Shown here: piece after piece, positions 25,508 to 35,340 of the stretch
Numbering within the stretch: the first letter of the stretch is position 1
How the letters are laid out: each line of letters starts with the position of its first letter
Notes under the pieces: generated by a model
Seen by the model: the letters and a program-made list of their open reading frames with translations, nothing else
Told to the model about the DNA's origin: nothing
Database searches by the model: none
NCBI GenBank assembly: GCA_902513935.1
Contig: CABXOR010000002.1
Coordinates: forward strand, 1-59,548
Source: an uncultured SAR324 cluster bacterium
GTDB taxonomy: Bacteria; SAR324; NAC60-12
Length of the DNA stretch: 59,548 nt
Direction: 5' to 3'
Translations under genes and position numbers: made by a program

Positions 25508-27775
25508 TTATTGTACTGTGAAACTCCATGTTTCAGCAGTTTGTGCACTGCCACCTTTAGGATCTGAAGCTATCAGCTTCCAGTAATAGGTTGTGCCGGA
25601 TGTTAAACTGGTAAAAGTTAAATTATCTGAGGAGGAAAAGGAGGATCCATTATCAGTTGTGAACCCACTTGATGTTTCGTACTGACTACTCATAGCATTC
25701 CCTGCAGAATCTTTTACTCCAGTTGTGACTCTAGTCAAATAAGTTGTTGAAACTGTGAGATAATCATCGACATCACCGACAATACCTATGGCTGTACCTA
25801 TGTCTTCAGCTGGTTCTAGGGTAAATGTCTTGTTTGAATTAGAACTAGATGGAGATGAAGACATCTTAACACAAGTACTGAAGTTATCTGAAGATACCCT
25901 TATAGTTCCTGCACAGTTTGTGTCTGATGTGCTAGTTGTGACATAATTGGGGTCCATTGCCTCAGAGAATGTCACTGTGATGTTATCAGTAACTGATACT
26001 GAACTTTGGTTGTCTGCTGTTGTAGAAACTGAAGATACTGTTGGTGCCGTTGTATCTGCTGTTGTACCTGAACTAGAGGTGGGATTCCCTGAACTAGAAC
26101 TGTCCGAACTCTTCATACAACTCACCGCCGTTCCGATTATTATCAAAAACAACATAAATAAAATTCTTCTGTGTTTAATATTTTTCACTGATAAAGATAT
26201 GATAACACTCAACAATACAAGCACACCCAAAATAATAAACCACTTGGGTATCATAGAAAAATCTTGAGAAATCTGTTGGGAACTCGTCGCAGCATGAAGT
26301 GGACTTGGCCACGGGATCAGATTGTCATGAAAATTTTGATTGAATGGAGGAACAAAGTTAACACCTGCAGTGGTGATACTGGATCCAGAACATAAGCCAC
26401 TTCCGACAAAGCCAGGGTCATCACATATGTACAAAGTATAACTGACTGTATCACCATCTGAATCTGTTGATGCTGCATATTTGAACGTCACCGGTTCTGT
26501 TACAGTGGAACCATCTGCGGGGGATTGTTGTGTTGGAGCAGTAGGATCAGCATTGGCGACAGTAGAAATAAATATTCTAAAGGCTTGGTCTTTGGTCATA
26601 CCAGCCCCGTCGGTCGAACGAATGGCTACAGTTTCAGTAGTATTTCCCATTGAAGAGTCGGGTTCAAATTCTATAGTTAAGGTCGTTATGTCTGGTGATG
26701 TCCCTGAAGTTGAAGTTGCATTGTCCCAAATGCTTTTGTTATCGGAAGGTGGGGTGCTCATTATAGAAAGAATCGGAGCCACTCCGCTATTATCTATGGA
26801 TTTGATAGTGAAGATTTTTTTGCTTCCGAGTGAAACGGTTGTTGGTTGATCAAGACGAGGAAACTCAGTAAATGAAGGCGCTGGATTTGCAGCGTCGCTT
26901 AATTTAAAGAAAAAATCTATTGGGATATATGACTTATTATCTCCGCTGCTGCTGTCCAAATCTTCTACCATCATCACTGCTACCCAAAGGCTGCCCACTG
27001 TGCCGTTGTCTATAACACTATTTCTGACATCCCAAGTAACTAAACCAGAATTGCTTAATGTCATTCCAAATGGCTTATAATAGCTGCCACTAGCATCAGT
27101 CCAAGCTCCACCTGTTGCCACATTGGAGTAAAATTCAGCTTTTGTCCCCCAGCGGTAGCCCAGTGTGTCATCGTTGGCATCAGTTGAAACCATTTGATAT
27201 CTAAAATCTGATGTATTATCCTGAACTTGTACAACCGGAGGAACTTTACTTACAGGCGAAACATTGCTACCGTATGTTCCACCTATATTTATCTTCATTT
27301 TGTGGGACCAATCACCCGTACCCATATTATGAGAACCTAATCTGGACCCACTGCCCCAGTACACTACATACTCTTCTGTTCCATTGTCGGGGTATGTATG
27401 TAACGCTCCAGCTATCCATTCTCCTGTGGCATTGTCTCCCATTTCCGAAACAGCATCTTCCGTATTAGTATCTATTGCCGTAACTTTGTAAGTCATTACA
27501 TCGCTCTCGCCGTCTCCCCAAAATATTTTGATTTTAGAATTTGAATTTGTATTTATACCACCTACGGTAGTGGGAGTCCCGCCCCATGTGTGGGGGACAG
27601 TCCATCCAATTTCCATGTTGATGCGGATTGTTCTGTTATCCCAGGGCTCCTCAAAAGACATGGTTGCGTAGCGGAAATGACCTGCGGACAAACTCGCAGG
27701 AAGCATCATTAAGACTAATCCTACCGATGTCAATGCAAAAATGATTTTGTTTACTTCTGCTTTAACAATATTCAT
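25508..27775 (-). CDS. Secreted protein with FN3-like domain split by a membrane hairpin, lipobox and Ig-like domain
   Basis: 755 residues from ATG 27775. A signal peptide (about 12-31, ending SLSAG) is followed by about 380 residues of Thr/Asn/Asp-rich beta domains. An FN3-like domain starts near 412 (PTAPTQQSPADGSTVTEPVT) and breaks off after YTLYICDDPG. It resumes only at 714-755 (LTSGTTYYWKLIASDPKGG). In between are one membrane helix (512-530), a basic loop KNIKHRR, a second helix with lipobox AVSC (Cys about 553), a Ser-rich linker and an SbsA-type Ig domain (575-708, TAPTVSSVS..ITVTFSEAMD). Either two genes fused, or a conserved architecture in which one fold is interrupted by a membrane anchor. 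No homolog function known. Confidence 0.75.
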   Translation of the reverse strand: MNIVKAEVNKIIFALTSVGLVLMMLPASLSAGHFRYATMSFEEPWDNRTIRINMEIGWTVPHTWGGTPTTVGGINTNSNSKIKIFWGDGESDVMTYKVTAIDTNTEDAVSEMGDNATGEWIAGALHTYPDNGTEEYVVYWGSGSRLGSHNMGTGDWSHKMKINIGGTYGSNVSPVSKVPPVVQVQDNTSDFRYQMVSTDANDDTLGYRWGTKAEFYSNVATGGAWTDASGSYYKPFGMTLSNSGLVTWDVRNSVIDNGTVGSLWVAVMMVEDLDSSSGDNKSYIPIDFFFKLSDAANPAPSFTEFPRLDQPTTVSLGSKKIFTIKSIDNSGVAPILSIMSTPPSDNKSIWDNATSTSGTSPDITTLTIEFEPDSSMGNTTETVAIRSTDGAGMTKDQAFRIFISTVANADPTAPTQQSPADGSTVTEPVTFKYAASTDSDGDTVSYTLYICDDPGFVGSGLCSGSSITTAGVNFVPPFNQNFHDNLIPWPSPLHAATSSQQISQDFSMIPKWFIILGVLVLLSVIISLSVKNIKHRRILFMLFLIIIGTAVSCMKSSDSSSSGNPTSSSGTTADTTAPTVSSVSTTADNQSSVSVTDNITVTFSEAMDPNYVTTSTSDTNCAGTIRVSSDNFSTCVKMSSSPSSSNSNKTFTLEPAEDIGTAIGIVGDVDDYLTVSTTYLTRVTTGVKDSAGNAMSSQYETSSGFTTDNGSSFSSSDNLTFTSLTSGTTYYWKLIASDPKGGSAQTAETWSFTVQ

Positions 27776-27907
27776 GGTCAAAACCTTGGAACAATATAAT
27801 TTTATTCAGGATTATTTTCGTGAAACTATAACCATCTTTCAAGCTGTATATCAGGAGAGTGGATTTTTTCATGCAAATAGCTTTCCATGAACAGCAGAAA
27901 TACCGTG

Positions 27908-30307
27908 TCAGGGATGAAAAATCAATTGGGATTTTTTGTTTCCCGGAATCCTATCGAGATTGATAATTTGCCTGCGTGATTTTCCGGCAAGGTAGAGAGG
28001 GTTTTGATCCTGGTAATGCTGATCAAAAAAATATCCGGACTGTCCGGTTGGACTTATTCCAGTTGAATTTTCAGCATCTCCAAAATCTATCACACGGCGA
28101 GTTGAGGGGCCGGAACTGACTTTCAGTTCTTTTGGTCCATATTTATGCCGAATCTGGTTAATCACTCCTTTGCTTCCGGGAACAGCAAAAGGGCCGATAT
28201 TAAATATTAAATTCAGCGGTTTTTTACGTCCCAGCAAATGCTGAATTTCCAGTGTGTGAATCCTGCCCCAATTCCAGGTGTCCACATCTGAACCATAATC
28301 TTCTTCCAGACTCTGCACTGCATTAACCCAGGCTGTCTGCAGTATCTCCTGTTGATTTTCAAGCTTGTCCGGTGTTTGCAGATTGTCCCACCAGGGAGAT
28401 TGCGGATTGTTCAGCAGCAACGGCATGCTTTTATCAATCAGTGAAGAATTGAGTAGAACGAGAGTTCCCTTTTCTTCAATTTCATCTGCAAAAATACTGA
28501 TACTCAAATGATAAAAGAGTCGGTGAAAAATAGTCGGCCCTAGAGCGTTTTTTTCATGTACTCCCTCCCAGTTTTTAAACACTTCTGCAGCCTGACGAAA
28601 AACTTCGCTGCGTGCGGAAGATCCTGAAATCACATTCAGAAAGTGCTGACGAAAATTACTGATCCGTGGATGTTTTGTATCCAATTGAATCTGCCGCATG
28701 TCTGCTGCTGTCCAATCAAATTTATCTGGATCAAGCAGCTGACTCATTCGATGTGCCCTCTCTTCAGGTGCATAATAACCCGGTTCAAGACCATTTCCCA
28801 TGTCCCCCGGCTGATTATTGCCGTTGAATACTATACCGGACGATGGATTAACTGCCTGGGGATTTGCGGAGAAATCCCGGTATCCCAGGACTTCATCCCT
28901 GCCGCCCGCTCCATCCAGGATAATAAAAGAATTCACATGTGAAGGACGAATCAGTAAACGTGCTGCTGCCCACCAGGCGATATTTCCTTCTGCATCTCCA
29001 TAGTTGATATTCAAACCTGGCGCATGGAGTTTTCTTACTGCAGCCTGTGTATCCGCAAGGCTTTCTGAGTGACTCAGTTCATAAAAAACCTGCTCGGTTG
29101 AATTTTCAAAATTAGTGAGCATCTGCCAGGCAAGTGCCACCGGTTGTCTCTCTGTTTTTCCAACAGATTCCAGCACATCATTGATGATGGGACCATGTCT
29201 TGAAATCCTTATCCGCAGAGGAACATCTACTTTTCCCTTGACGGAAATTGTTTCTTCTATAATTTTCAGATCCTCCCAGTGATTACCGAACCGGACCTGG
29301 TCAGGATTTTCAGGATTCGCCTGCTCACGATAATAATCAAGATCATCATTCTGCAGCATGGTGACACCCCAGGCCATACGGTGGTTGTGGCCCAGAATCG
29401 CAAAGGGGATTCCTGCCAAGTGATGTCCGTAGAGTTCCCAATCTGGAGTTTTCAGGTGAGCTTCATACCAGGTTGCCGGTGCAGCATAACCAATGTGGGG
29501 ATCATTGGCTAAAATAACTTTACCGGATTTGGTACGTGAACCGGAAACAACCCAGGAGTTGCTGCCGAAAAACGGAGGAATCAGATCCAGCAGATTATCC
29601 AATTCTGCAAAAAGTGCTGCCAATTCCAGATCTTCTGCTGCATCTTTTTTTGAAACTTTAATCTGTGTATCACCTTCTGGCCAGAAGATAGCCAGGTCCT
29701 TGAGATAGTTGCTGCCAAGTTTTTTATGAATATAAGAAATCAGCGGATCCTGCCGGACTGCATTTGTGAATGTGTAGGACATGTATGCAGAAATGCTGAA
29801 CAGATCCACAAGGTTGTATTCGCGTTTTGGAATACCTAACAGCATGAATTCAATCGGAGTTGGTCCGGAAGCAACAAAGCTGTTCAGACCAGAAAGGTAG
29901 GCTTTAAGGGCTTTTTGTATTTTTGGAGGATTATTCCTGAAATATTCTGCAGTATATTTTTTGGCAAAGCGCTGGATACCCAGAGTACGGAAATAGCGAT
30001 CGACGTCGAGTGTCACTTCACCCAGCATTTCTGAAAGCCTGCCATGAGCAACACGGACCATCAATTCCAGCTGAAAAATCCGATCCTGTGCATTCAGATA
30101 ACCTAAAGCATGATAGACATCCTGCTCGTTTGCTGCCTCAATATGCGGAATTCCCCACTTGTCAAAGACAACATCAACTTTGCTTTTTAGGCCGGAAAGT
30201 TTTATTTCACCTGAACGCTGAGGTAATTTTGTTCTTAAAAAACCATAACCGCCTGCAATTACCAGTAAAGCTAAAAGGCTGATTCCGTAAAATATTTTTC
30301 GAAACAT
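27908..30307 (-). CDS. Penicillin acylase family N-terminal-nucleophile hydrolase
   Basis: 799 residues, the size of penicillin amidase / AHL-acylase precursors. A membrane-spanning or signal segment is at residues 8-24. The alpha subunit follows (VVFDKWGIPHIEA, LGYLNAQDRIFQLELM). The autoproteolytic junction is FFGSNSWVVSGSRT, making S249 the catalytic N-terminal serine. ANDPHIGY and the TWYEAHL strand follow in the beta subunit. These periplasmic enzymes hydrolyse amide bonds of penicillins, acyl-homoserine lactones or related amides; the true substrate here is unknown. The PilZ gene lies 22 bases upstream on the same strand. Confidence 0.93.
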   Translation of the reverse strand: MFRKIFYGISLLALLVIAGGYGFLRTKLPQRSGEIKLSGLKSKVDVVFDKWGIPHIEAANEQDVYHALGYLNAQDRIFQLELMVRVAHGRLSEMLGEVTLDVDRYFRTLGIQRFAKKYTAEYFRNNPPKIQKALKAYLSGLNSFVASGPTPIEFMLLGIPKREYNLVDLFSISAYMSYTFTNAVRQDPLISYIHKKLGSNYLKDLAIFWPEGDTQIKVSKKDAAEDLELAALFAELDNLLDLIPPFFGSNSWVVSGSRTKSGKVILANDPHIGYAAPATWYEAHLKTPDWELYGHHLAGIPFAILGHNHRMAWGVTMLQNDDLDYYREQANPENPDQVRFGNHWEDLKIIEETISVKGKVDVPLRIRISRHGPIINDVLESVGKTERQPVALAWQMLTNFENSTEQVFYELSHSESLADTQAAVRKLHAPGLNINYGDAEGNIAWWAAARLLIRPSHVNSFIILDGAGGRDEVLGYRDFSANPQAVNPSSGIVFNGNNQPGDMGNGLEPGYYAPEERAHRMSQLLDPDKFDWTAADMRQIQLDTKHPRISNFRQHFLNVISGSSARSEVFRQAAEVFKNWEGVHEKNALGPTIFHRLFYHLSISIFADEIEEKGTLVLLNSSLIDKSMPLLLNNPQSPWWDNLQTPDKLENQQEILQTAWVNAVQSLEEDYGSDVDTWNWGRIHTLEIQHLLGRKKPLNLIFNIGPFAVPGSKGVINQIRHKYGPKELKVSSGPSTRRVIDFGDAENSTGISPTGQSGYFFDQHYQDQNPLYLAGKSRRQIINLDRIPGNKKSQLIFHP

Positions 30308-30329
30308 TTTGTCAGCAAAATTTTTCCAA

Positions 30330-31568
30330 TCAGGCGGCCTCCATATTTACTTTTTTCCGATGCAGATATTGATTGAGTTTCATATGTGTCAGCATATCAG
30401 TGTCACGGAAAGCAAAGTGAATTTCATTACGACCGCGCCTTGATAACACATCAAGAACGGTTGCAGCCAGGTTGCCGCGTAAACTTGCATTCGGTAGATG
30501 AAAAAGAAAAACGTCTCCCTTGTTGATCCCCTGGGTCGGCAACTCGCCTATCTGGACCTTTATTCCTCCGGCACTCATGTCTTTTATAATTCCGGAAAGA
30601 GCATGTTGTTGCAGATTCCCCACATCAAAACCCTGCATCATTTCATAATTAACTGCAGTAACCAGCAGAAAGTCCATCTCCAAATCCATCGGCAGGCGTT
30701 CGGAAGTGCGAATCTGCAATTTCTTAATATTTCTGGTGTGGCTCAGAATAACAGCGTTTAGATCTTTTGCCAACTGCCCTATTATTTTAAACTTGAACTC
30801 ATAATCTGCATCTTTCCCGCGTCGTATATTGCAGAATAATTCAGAAAATTGTTTCATATTGGCAGGACGCTTATTAACTCTCGGTGGTTTTATCAGCAGC
30901 TGCTTTTCAGTTGAGTCAAGAATGGATGTCGTGAAAACTACATTTTTTCCCTTGTGGTGAATCGCACATTCCAAATGTGTTCCGGGTTCAAGCATTTGTG
31001 TGCAGGTAAATTCAGCTCGTGTATTTTTATATGTGAACTGCAAACTTTTTCGCAGTAAAAATATTTTTTCCAAATCTGATTTTGAAAATTTACTGGATTT
31101 TTTATAGTTCTCTGCAGTCTTTTCAAATACTTTTGCAGACATTATGACTGGCAACAATTTTACTGGATCCTTTGAGTTACACATTATTTTTATAAATTCA
31201 CGCTCCTCATCGTCCACCTGTCTGGCTTCAAATTCAGAATCCACTGACAATTGAGCCTGATCTTCCGCAATTTTTTCCATTCCATCCCTGATTTTCTTTT
31301 TGTGAAGAAATCGTACCAGTAGAATAGCACTGACTACTGAAGCAATAAAAGCTGAGGCAAGGAGATAAAAACTTAAAGGAATTTCTGAGAGGGGAGGCAT
31401 GGACTGCAGCATATTTTTTGCCTGCAGATCCTTAAGTCCAAAATTTGACTGTTTTGGACTCCTGTCAATACCACAAAGGAGAAACCAGCCTGAAGTGATA
31501 CCTAAAAATATTCCTGCTTTCTGAAAAATATTTCTCAAGAAATACATGACCTGCTCTGGGTTTGACAA
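30330..31568 (-). CDS. Membrane-anchored PilZ-domain protein (c-di-GMP receptor candidate)
   Basis: 412 residues. One membrane helix lies at about 65-86 (YLLASAFIASVVSAILLVRF) after a possible N-terminal hydrophobic stretch. A helical region and a YcgR-N-like domain at about 190-270 follow. The C-terminal PilZ domain has the RxxxR motif (RTSER, near 291) and DxSxxG (DMSAGG, near 334), the two elements that bind cyclic di-GMP. It could link c-di-GMP to envelope or motility functions; the isolated FliN-like gene at 37.7 kb is the only other motility-type gene here. It is upstream of, and probably co-transcribed with, the penicillin acylase gene. Confidence 0.88.
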   Translation of the reverse strand: MSNPEQVMYFLRNIFQKAGIFLGITSGWFLLCGIDRSPKQSNFGLKDLQAKNMLQSMPPLSEIPLSFYLLASAFIASVVSAILLVRFLHKKKIRDGMEKIAEDQAQLSVDSEFEARQVDDEEREFIKIMCNSKDPVKLLPVIMSAKVFEKTAENYKKSSKFSKSDLEKIFLLRKSLQFTYKNTRAEFTCTQMLEPGTHLECAIHHKGKNVVFTTSILDSTEKQLLIKPPRVNKRPANMKQFSELFCNIRRGKDADYEFKFKIIGQLAKDLNAVILSHTRNIKKLQIRTSERLPMDLEMDFLLVTAVNYEMMQGFDVGNLQQHALSGIIKDMSAGGIKVQIGELPTQGINKGDVFLFHLPNASLRGNLAATVLDVLSRRGRNEIHFAFRDTDMLTHMKLNQYLHRKKVNMEAA

Positions 31569-31633
31569 TATATGTGCGGATGAAAAAGCATAAAAAATTT
31601 TATTCTGTACCAGTAACGCATCTGGTATGCCAA

Positions 31634-32476
31634 TCAGCTGATTAAATCATAACTTCCAAGTACTTTGTAACGAAAATTTGATACGCTGAACACCTCAAGA
31701 CAAGCCTCTGTGTCAGCAGAATTGTAGAAATCAACATAAAAGACGTAGGCCCATGGTGTGTCCTTTGCCGGCCTGGATTCCAAACGGCACAGGTTGATCT
31801 TAAATAGATTGAAAACACTCAGCAGTTGATAAAGCAAGCCAGAACGATCATCTATAAACTCAACAAGGAGAGACGTTTTTTTGCGGGAATAATCTAGCTG
31901 CTCATCTGATTTACGGGAACGGACTACGAGAAAGCGCGTTGTATTATTTTGATAGTCTTGGACTGCTGAAGCTTTTCTCCATTTGGAATTCTCTTGCGCA
32001 AAAGTAGCCGGAACAATCGCCGCTACAGGTTTATTCCAGGAATCAACTGCTTCCAGAAACCGAATTCCAGAATCAACATTACTTCTGGTGAAATGGCTTT
32101 GTGCTTTACCCAGGTTTTTTGTGATAAATCCACTGCTTTGTTCAAGTGCCTGTGGATGAGCAAAACAAACCTCAATCTGATCCAGTTCTGCATTGGCCAG
32201 CAAAGAATATTCGATCAGTAAGTTGATTTCACCAAGAATAATCATGTCATTGCTGACCAGAGAGTCCTGAACCTGTGCCACTGTACCCGCAACAGAATTT
32301 TCAACAGGAACCACTGCCGCAGAACCCAAATCCTCCGTCACCTTTGCAAGTGCTTCAGAAAAGGTACTAGTATAGGAAACACTGACTCCCGTTTTGAGGA
32401 CTTTTTGGGCGGCTTCATCACTAAAAGTACCCTGCGGTCCCAAAGTGTAGATTCGGGTACAATCCTTTAAAAGCAT
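31634..32476 (-). CDS. pheA: Prephenate dehydratase
   Basis: 280 residues, monofunctional type. YTLGPQGTFSDEAA at the start, VPVENSVAGTVAQVQDSL near 77-94 and NNTTRFLVV (the TRF catalytic motif, near 180) define the catalytic domain, which turns prephenate into phenylpyruvate in phenylalanine synthesis. The C-terminal ACT domain (SLLVEFIDDRSGLLYQLLSV, CRLESRPAKDTPW) provides allosteric phenylalanine control. Usually ESRP is the Phe-binding signature, present here. It sits between the PilZ gene and rpmB on the minus strand without an obvious operon partner. Confidence 0.95.
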   Translation of the reverse strand: MLLKDCTRIYTLGPQGTFSDEAAQKVLKTGVSVSYTSTFSEALAKVTEDLGSAAVVPVENSVAGTVAQVQDSLVSNDMIILGEINLLIEYSLLANAELDQIEVCFAHPQALEQSSGFITKNLGKAQSHFTRSNVDSGIRFLEAVDSWNKPVAAIVPATFAQENSKWRKASAVQDYQNNTTRFLVVRSRKSDEQLDYSRKKTSLLVEFIDDRSGLLYQLLSVFNLFKINLCRLESRPAKDTPWAYVFYVDFYNSADTEACLEVFSVSNFRYKVLGSYDLIS

Positions 32477-32551
32477 GAAAACAGTGAAGTTAAGAGGCAG
32501 GCAAACAGCCGGCGTTTTGAGTGTATGCCGGCAGATTGTAAGGTCGGCAGC

Positions 32552-32743
32552 TTAAGCAGCAATCGTTTTTCCGGTGCGGATACACTGAGTACAAACTCGA
32601 GTTTTTTTACGATTTCCATTTGCCTTACGGATTCGCACGGTTTGCAAATTAGGCATCCAGCGGCGTTTTGTCCTGTTGTTTGCGTGACTTACCCGATTTC
32701 CATTTGCCGGAGTTTTTCCGCAAATCTGGCATTTCGTTGACAT
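32552..32743 (-). CDS. rpmB: 50S ribosomal protein L28
   Basis: 63 residues. [36 protein letters not shown] and the C-terminal [13 protein letters not shown] are the L28 pattern. The two CxxC pairs (CQIC and CTQC) make this the zinc-binding (C+) form. The usual neighbour rpmG (L33) is not adjacent. No strong Shine-Dalgarno sequence precedes the ATG (AAAAAACCGTCATG). Confidence 0.96.
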   Translation of the reverse strand: MSTKCQICGKTPANGNRVSHANNRTKRRWMPNLQTVRIRKANGNRKKTRVCTQCIRTGKTIAA

Positions 32744-32823
32744 GACGGTTTTTTCTAAACAAATTGTTTAAACTAAATCTCAGAGCTTTGATACTAAAGC
32801 ATTTTATAATTAAATGCAATCCA

Positions 32824-34773
32824 TTAATTTTCTGTATCTTCCGGTAAAGGCGACTGTTGCGCTTGTTCCGGCATGACAGTAGTCACTTTCATGCTCTGTA
32901 CCGATTTACTGGAAACCTTGTTGCCCCGGGCCTGAATCCCTTTAATTGCCAAATCATCAAGAATATATATGTCTTTGGATTTTCTAATTCTTGGTACAGG
33001 TACGAAGAAAATTTCAAGTACTATCCCTTCTCCCTGGCTCAAGTGTAAAATTTTTGCACCCTTTTTTATGGGAAACAAATTATATTCCCTGTCAAGAATA
33101 AACTTTTCAACCCGGAATCGTTTTGCATAACATACCCGACTTGCACCCTCCCAATAAATCACATTGTGAACCGTCTTGTCGTTCAGTTTCTCCACGAAGA
33201 TAACATCCTTGCCTATAAATTGTTTTTCCGGAACTCGGATAACCTGATAGGAACCGTCTTTGCGGATAAACACTATTTTGTCGTAGGCAGAACAATAAAA
33301 CGAAGTAGTACCGGACTTTACATTCATTCCCAGAAAACCTTCTTTGCGGTCCCAGCAAACTTTTTGCTTTTCTGCCACATCCTGAACACGGATTTCGTCA
33401 AATATTTTGATTTTGGTACGTCGCGGATAATCCGATCCATATTTATCCTTGATTTTTTCCAAGAAAGTAATTGTGTAGCTTGTAATATCCCTCAATGATT
33501 TATTCAATGAACTGATTGTAACTTTAAGTTTATCAAGCTCCTTCTGGCTTTCCTTCTGATCATAGCGGGAAATGCGTTTGATCTGCAGTGACAGTAATTT
33601 TTCGATATCATCCTGCACAATCGGAAAGTGCAGGACTGATTCAATCTGAAGCAGAGCTTTTCCAACAACTTCAAGAGCTTCTTCGTAAGAATCACAAGCC
33701 TCCAGTTTCTGATATATTTTCTCACCAATGAAATACATTTCCATTCTACGAAGGTGCCATTTCCGTCTGGCCTGCTCAAGAGACAGCAGCAATTCCTGCT
33801 TTAACAAATCTTTCAGCCTTAAAGTATTGTACCGCAGTACTTCACTGACAGTCAGCTGAGCTGGCTGATTCTCTTGAATAAGCAGCATATTGACTGAAAT
33901 CGAGACTTCTAACTGAGTGAAAGCAAAGAGCAGTTTCAGCAGTTTTTCTGTATCCATTCCTCTTGTTGCCTTCAATTCAATTTCAACTTTTTCCGCAGTA
34001 AAGTCGTTGATTGAGGATAATTTGAATTTCCCCTTGTTCACCGCATCCTGAACGGACTGTATCAAAGATTCAGTCGTCACTCCAAACGGCAATTCCCGTA
34101 CAGTTAAGATTTTTTCATCAGTAATTTCAATGCGGGCACGAACCCGAACCTTACCATTTCCGTCTTCATATTGTCCGGCATCGATCAGACCCCCGTTAAA
34201 AAAATCTGGTAAAAGCTTGAAGGGCCGGTTCTTCAGAAAAGCAATTTGTGCTTTGATAACTTCATTGAAATTATGTGGTAAAATTCGAGTAGACATGCCC
34301 ACCGCAATTCCTTCTGCACCAAACAGAATAGATACCGGTAGTTTAGAGGGCAGTACAACAGGCTCCTTATTTCTTCCATCGTAACTGTCAATATATTCAG
34401 TCAACTCAGAATTAAAGAGAGCTTCCTTGGCCAGTGGAGTAAGGCGAGCCTCAATGTATCTAGGAGCAGAGGCAGGATCACCAGTCAGTAAATTTCCAAA
34501 ATTACCCTGTTTTTCAATAAAATATTCTTTGTTAGCCATCACAACGAGTGCTGAACCAATTGATGCGTCTCCATGTGGATGCAGCTTCATCGTATCGCCT
34601 ACAATATTTGCAACCTTACAGAATTTTCCATCATCCATCTCCTTCATTGTATGCATAATTCTACGCTGCACTGGTTTTAAACCATCTACAATATCTGGAA
34701 TTGCGCGATCCTTAATCACATAGGACGCATATTCCAGAAAATTTTGATCCATCAAAGGTTTTAGATAACGCAT
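32824..34773 (-). CDS. parC: DNA topoisomerase IV subunit A (short form)
   Basis: 649 residues. The winged-helix/tower core is intact: LKPVQRRIM, the HPHGDASIG quinolone-region loop near 65-73 and catalytic Y106 in SAPRYIEARLTPLA. A long coiled-coil helix occupies about 330-440. The C-terminal region after about 480 is shorter than a full six-bladed GyrA-type beta-propeller and lacks a GyrA box, which favours a topoisomerase IV-type A subunit that unlinks sister chromosomes. The Ser position of the quinolone loop is Ala (HPHGDAS). No parE is adjacent; gyrB is at 45.5 kb. Confidence 0.85.
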   Translation of the reverse strand: MRYLKPLMDQNFLEYASYVIKDRAIPDIVDGLKPVQRRIMHTMKEMDDGKFCKVANIVGDTMKLHPHGDASIGSALVVMANKEYFIEKQGNFGNLLTGDPASAPRYIEARLTPLAKEALFNSELTEYIDSYDGRNKEPVVLPSKLPVSILFGAEGIAVGMSTRILPHNFNEVIKAQIAFLKNRPFKLLPDFFNGGLIDAGQYEDGNGKVRVRARIEITDEKILTVRELPFGVTTESLIQSVQDAVNKGKFKLSSINDFTAEKVEIELKATRGMDTEKLLKLLFAFTQLEVSISVNMLLIQENQPAQLTVSEVLRYNTLRLKDLLKQELLLSLEQARRKWHLRRMEMYFIGEKIYQKLEACDSYEEALEVVGKALLQIESVLHFPIVQDDIEKLLSLQIKRISRYDQKESQKELDKLKVTISSLNKSLRDITSYTITFLEKIKDKYGSDYPRRTKIKIFDEIRVQDVAEKQKVCWDRKEGFLGMNVKSGTTSFYCSAYDKIVFIRKDGSYQVIRVPEKQFIGKDVIFVEKLNDKTVHNVIYWEGASRVCYAKRFRVEKFILDREYNLFPIKKGAKILHLSQGEGIVLEIFFVPVPRIRKSKDIYILDDLAIKGIQARGNKVSSKSVQSMKVTTVMPEQAQQSPLPEDTEN

Positions 34774-35073
34774 TTTCTTTCTTTCAATTCAAATTTGTTC
34801 CAAACAGACACCACAGGAAGACTACATTAAAATTGCCTGGAATTCATTACAAAACGATTTTACAAACGCAAGTGATTCTTTTACAAATGTCACAATCTAT
34901 CATTCCATATTTATGCAGGGGACGCAAAATTTACCGACTGATCCTGAACAAAGTTGGCTTTTTAGCAAAGAGAATACGAAGATTAAATAACAAAAAGGAG
35001 GGTAGGAAAAAGAACTGTTTGAAGAATATGACAGGGACTACGGGAGGACATTTCCTCCCGTTAATCCAAGAAT
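34774..35073. other. Intergenic region upstream of parC
   Basis: About 300 bases with no supported gene; an 87-codon plus-strand frame here lacks a ribosome site. It contains three TTTACAAAYG-like words (34847-34886) and the perfect hairpin at 35041-35060. It probably carries the parC promoter on the minus strand. Confidence 0.4.
35041..35060 (-). terminator. Perfect GC-rich hairpin
   Basis: CGGGAGGA-CATT-TCCTCCCG, an 8-bp perfect stem with a 4-base loop, located 13 bases after the stop of the 35-residue peptide on the minus strand. It could terminate that transcript, although no T run follows directly. Confidence 0.45.
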
Positions 35074-35181
35074 TCATTGTCCTTGGCGGATCATGAGTTC
35101 CTGAGGATTTAGGCGGTGCAAACAGCGTGTGCGAATAGCTATTTGACGAAAAGGATAAAGAATTTTTTTGCTTGTACTCAT
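35074..35181 (-). CDS. Small basic peptide, 35 residues
   Basis: Minus-strand ATG 35181 to TGA 35074: MSTSKKILYPFRQIAIRTRC, then LHRLNPQELMIRQGQ. Eight Arg/Lys, no membrane segment. GGGAG lies 5 bases before the ATG, a very good ribosome site, and a strong hairpin follows the stop. These signals make it more credible than its size suggests. It could be a small regulatory or ribosome-associated peptide, or a leader peptide. Divergent from the ribbon-helix-helix-like gene at 35341. Confidence 0.5.
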   Translation of the reverse strand: MSTSKKILYPFRQIAIRTRCLHRLNPQELMIRQGQ

Positions 35182-35340
35182 TTGGTTCTCCCGGATTTAG
35201 TTAGTTAAAATCAGTAATTAAAACAGTTTTGAAACCTGTTTCATGAAACTCTTGCATACATCTTGAAAGATGTACTAATAGTATCGGCAGAATAAGTAAT
35301 TTCTTGAATTTTTAAATCCAACAAGTTGAAGTAGGTTATT

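Noticed and set aside
34833..35096. 87-codon open frame on the plus strand upstream of the small ribbon-helix-helix gene
   Set aside because: No ribosome site and low-complexity basic composition. It overlaps the better supported 35-residue gene on the other strand.
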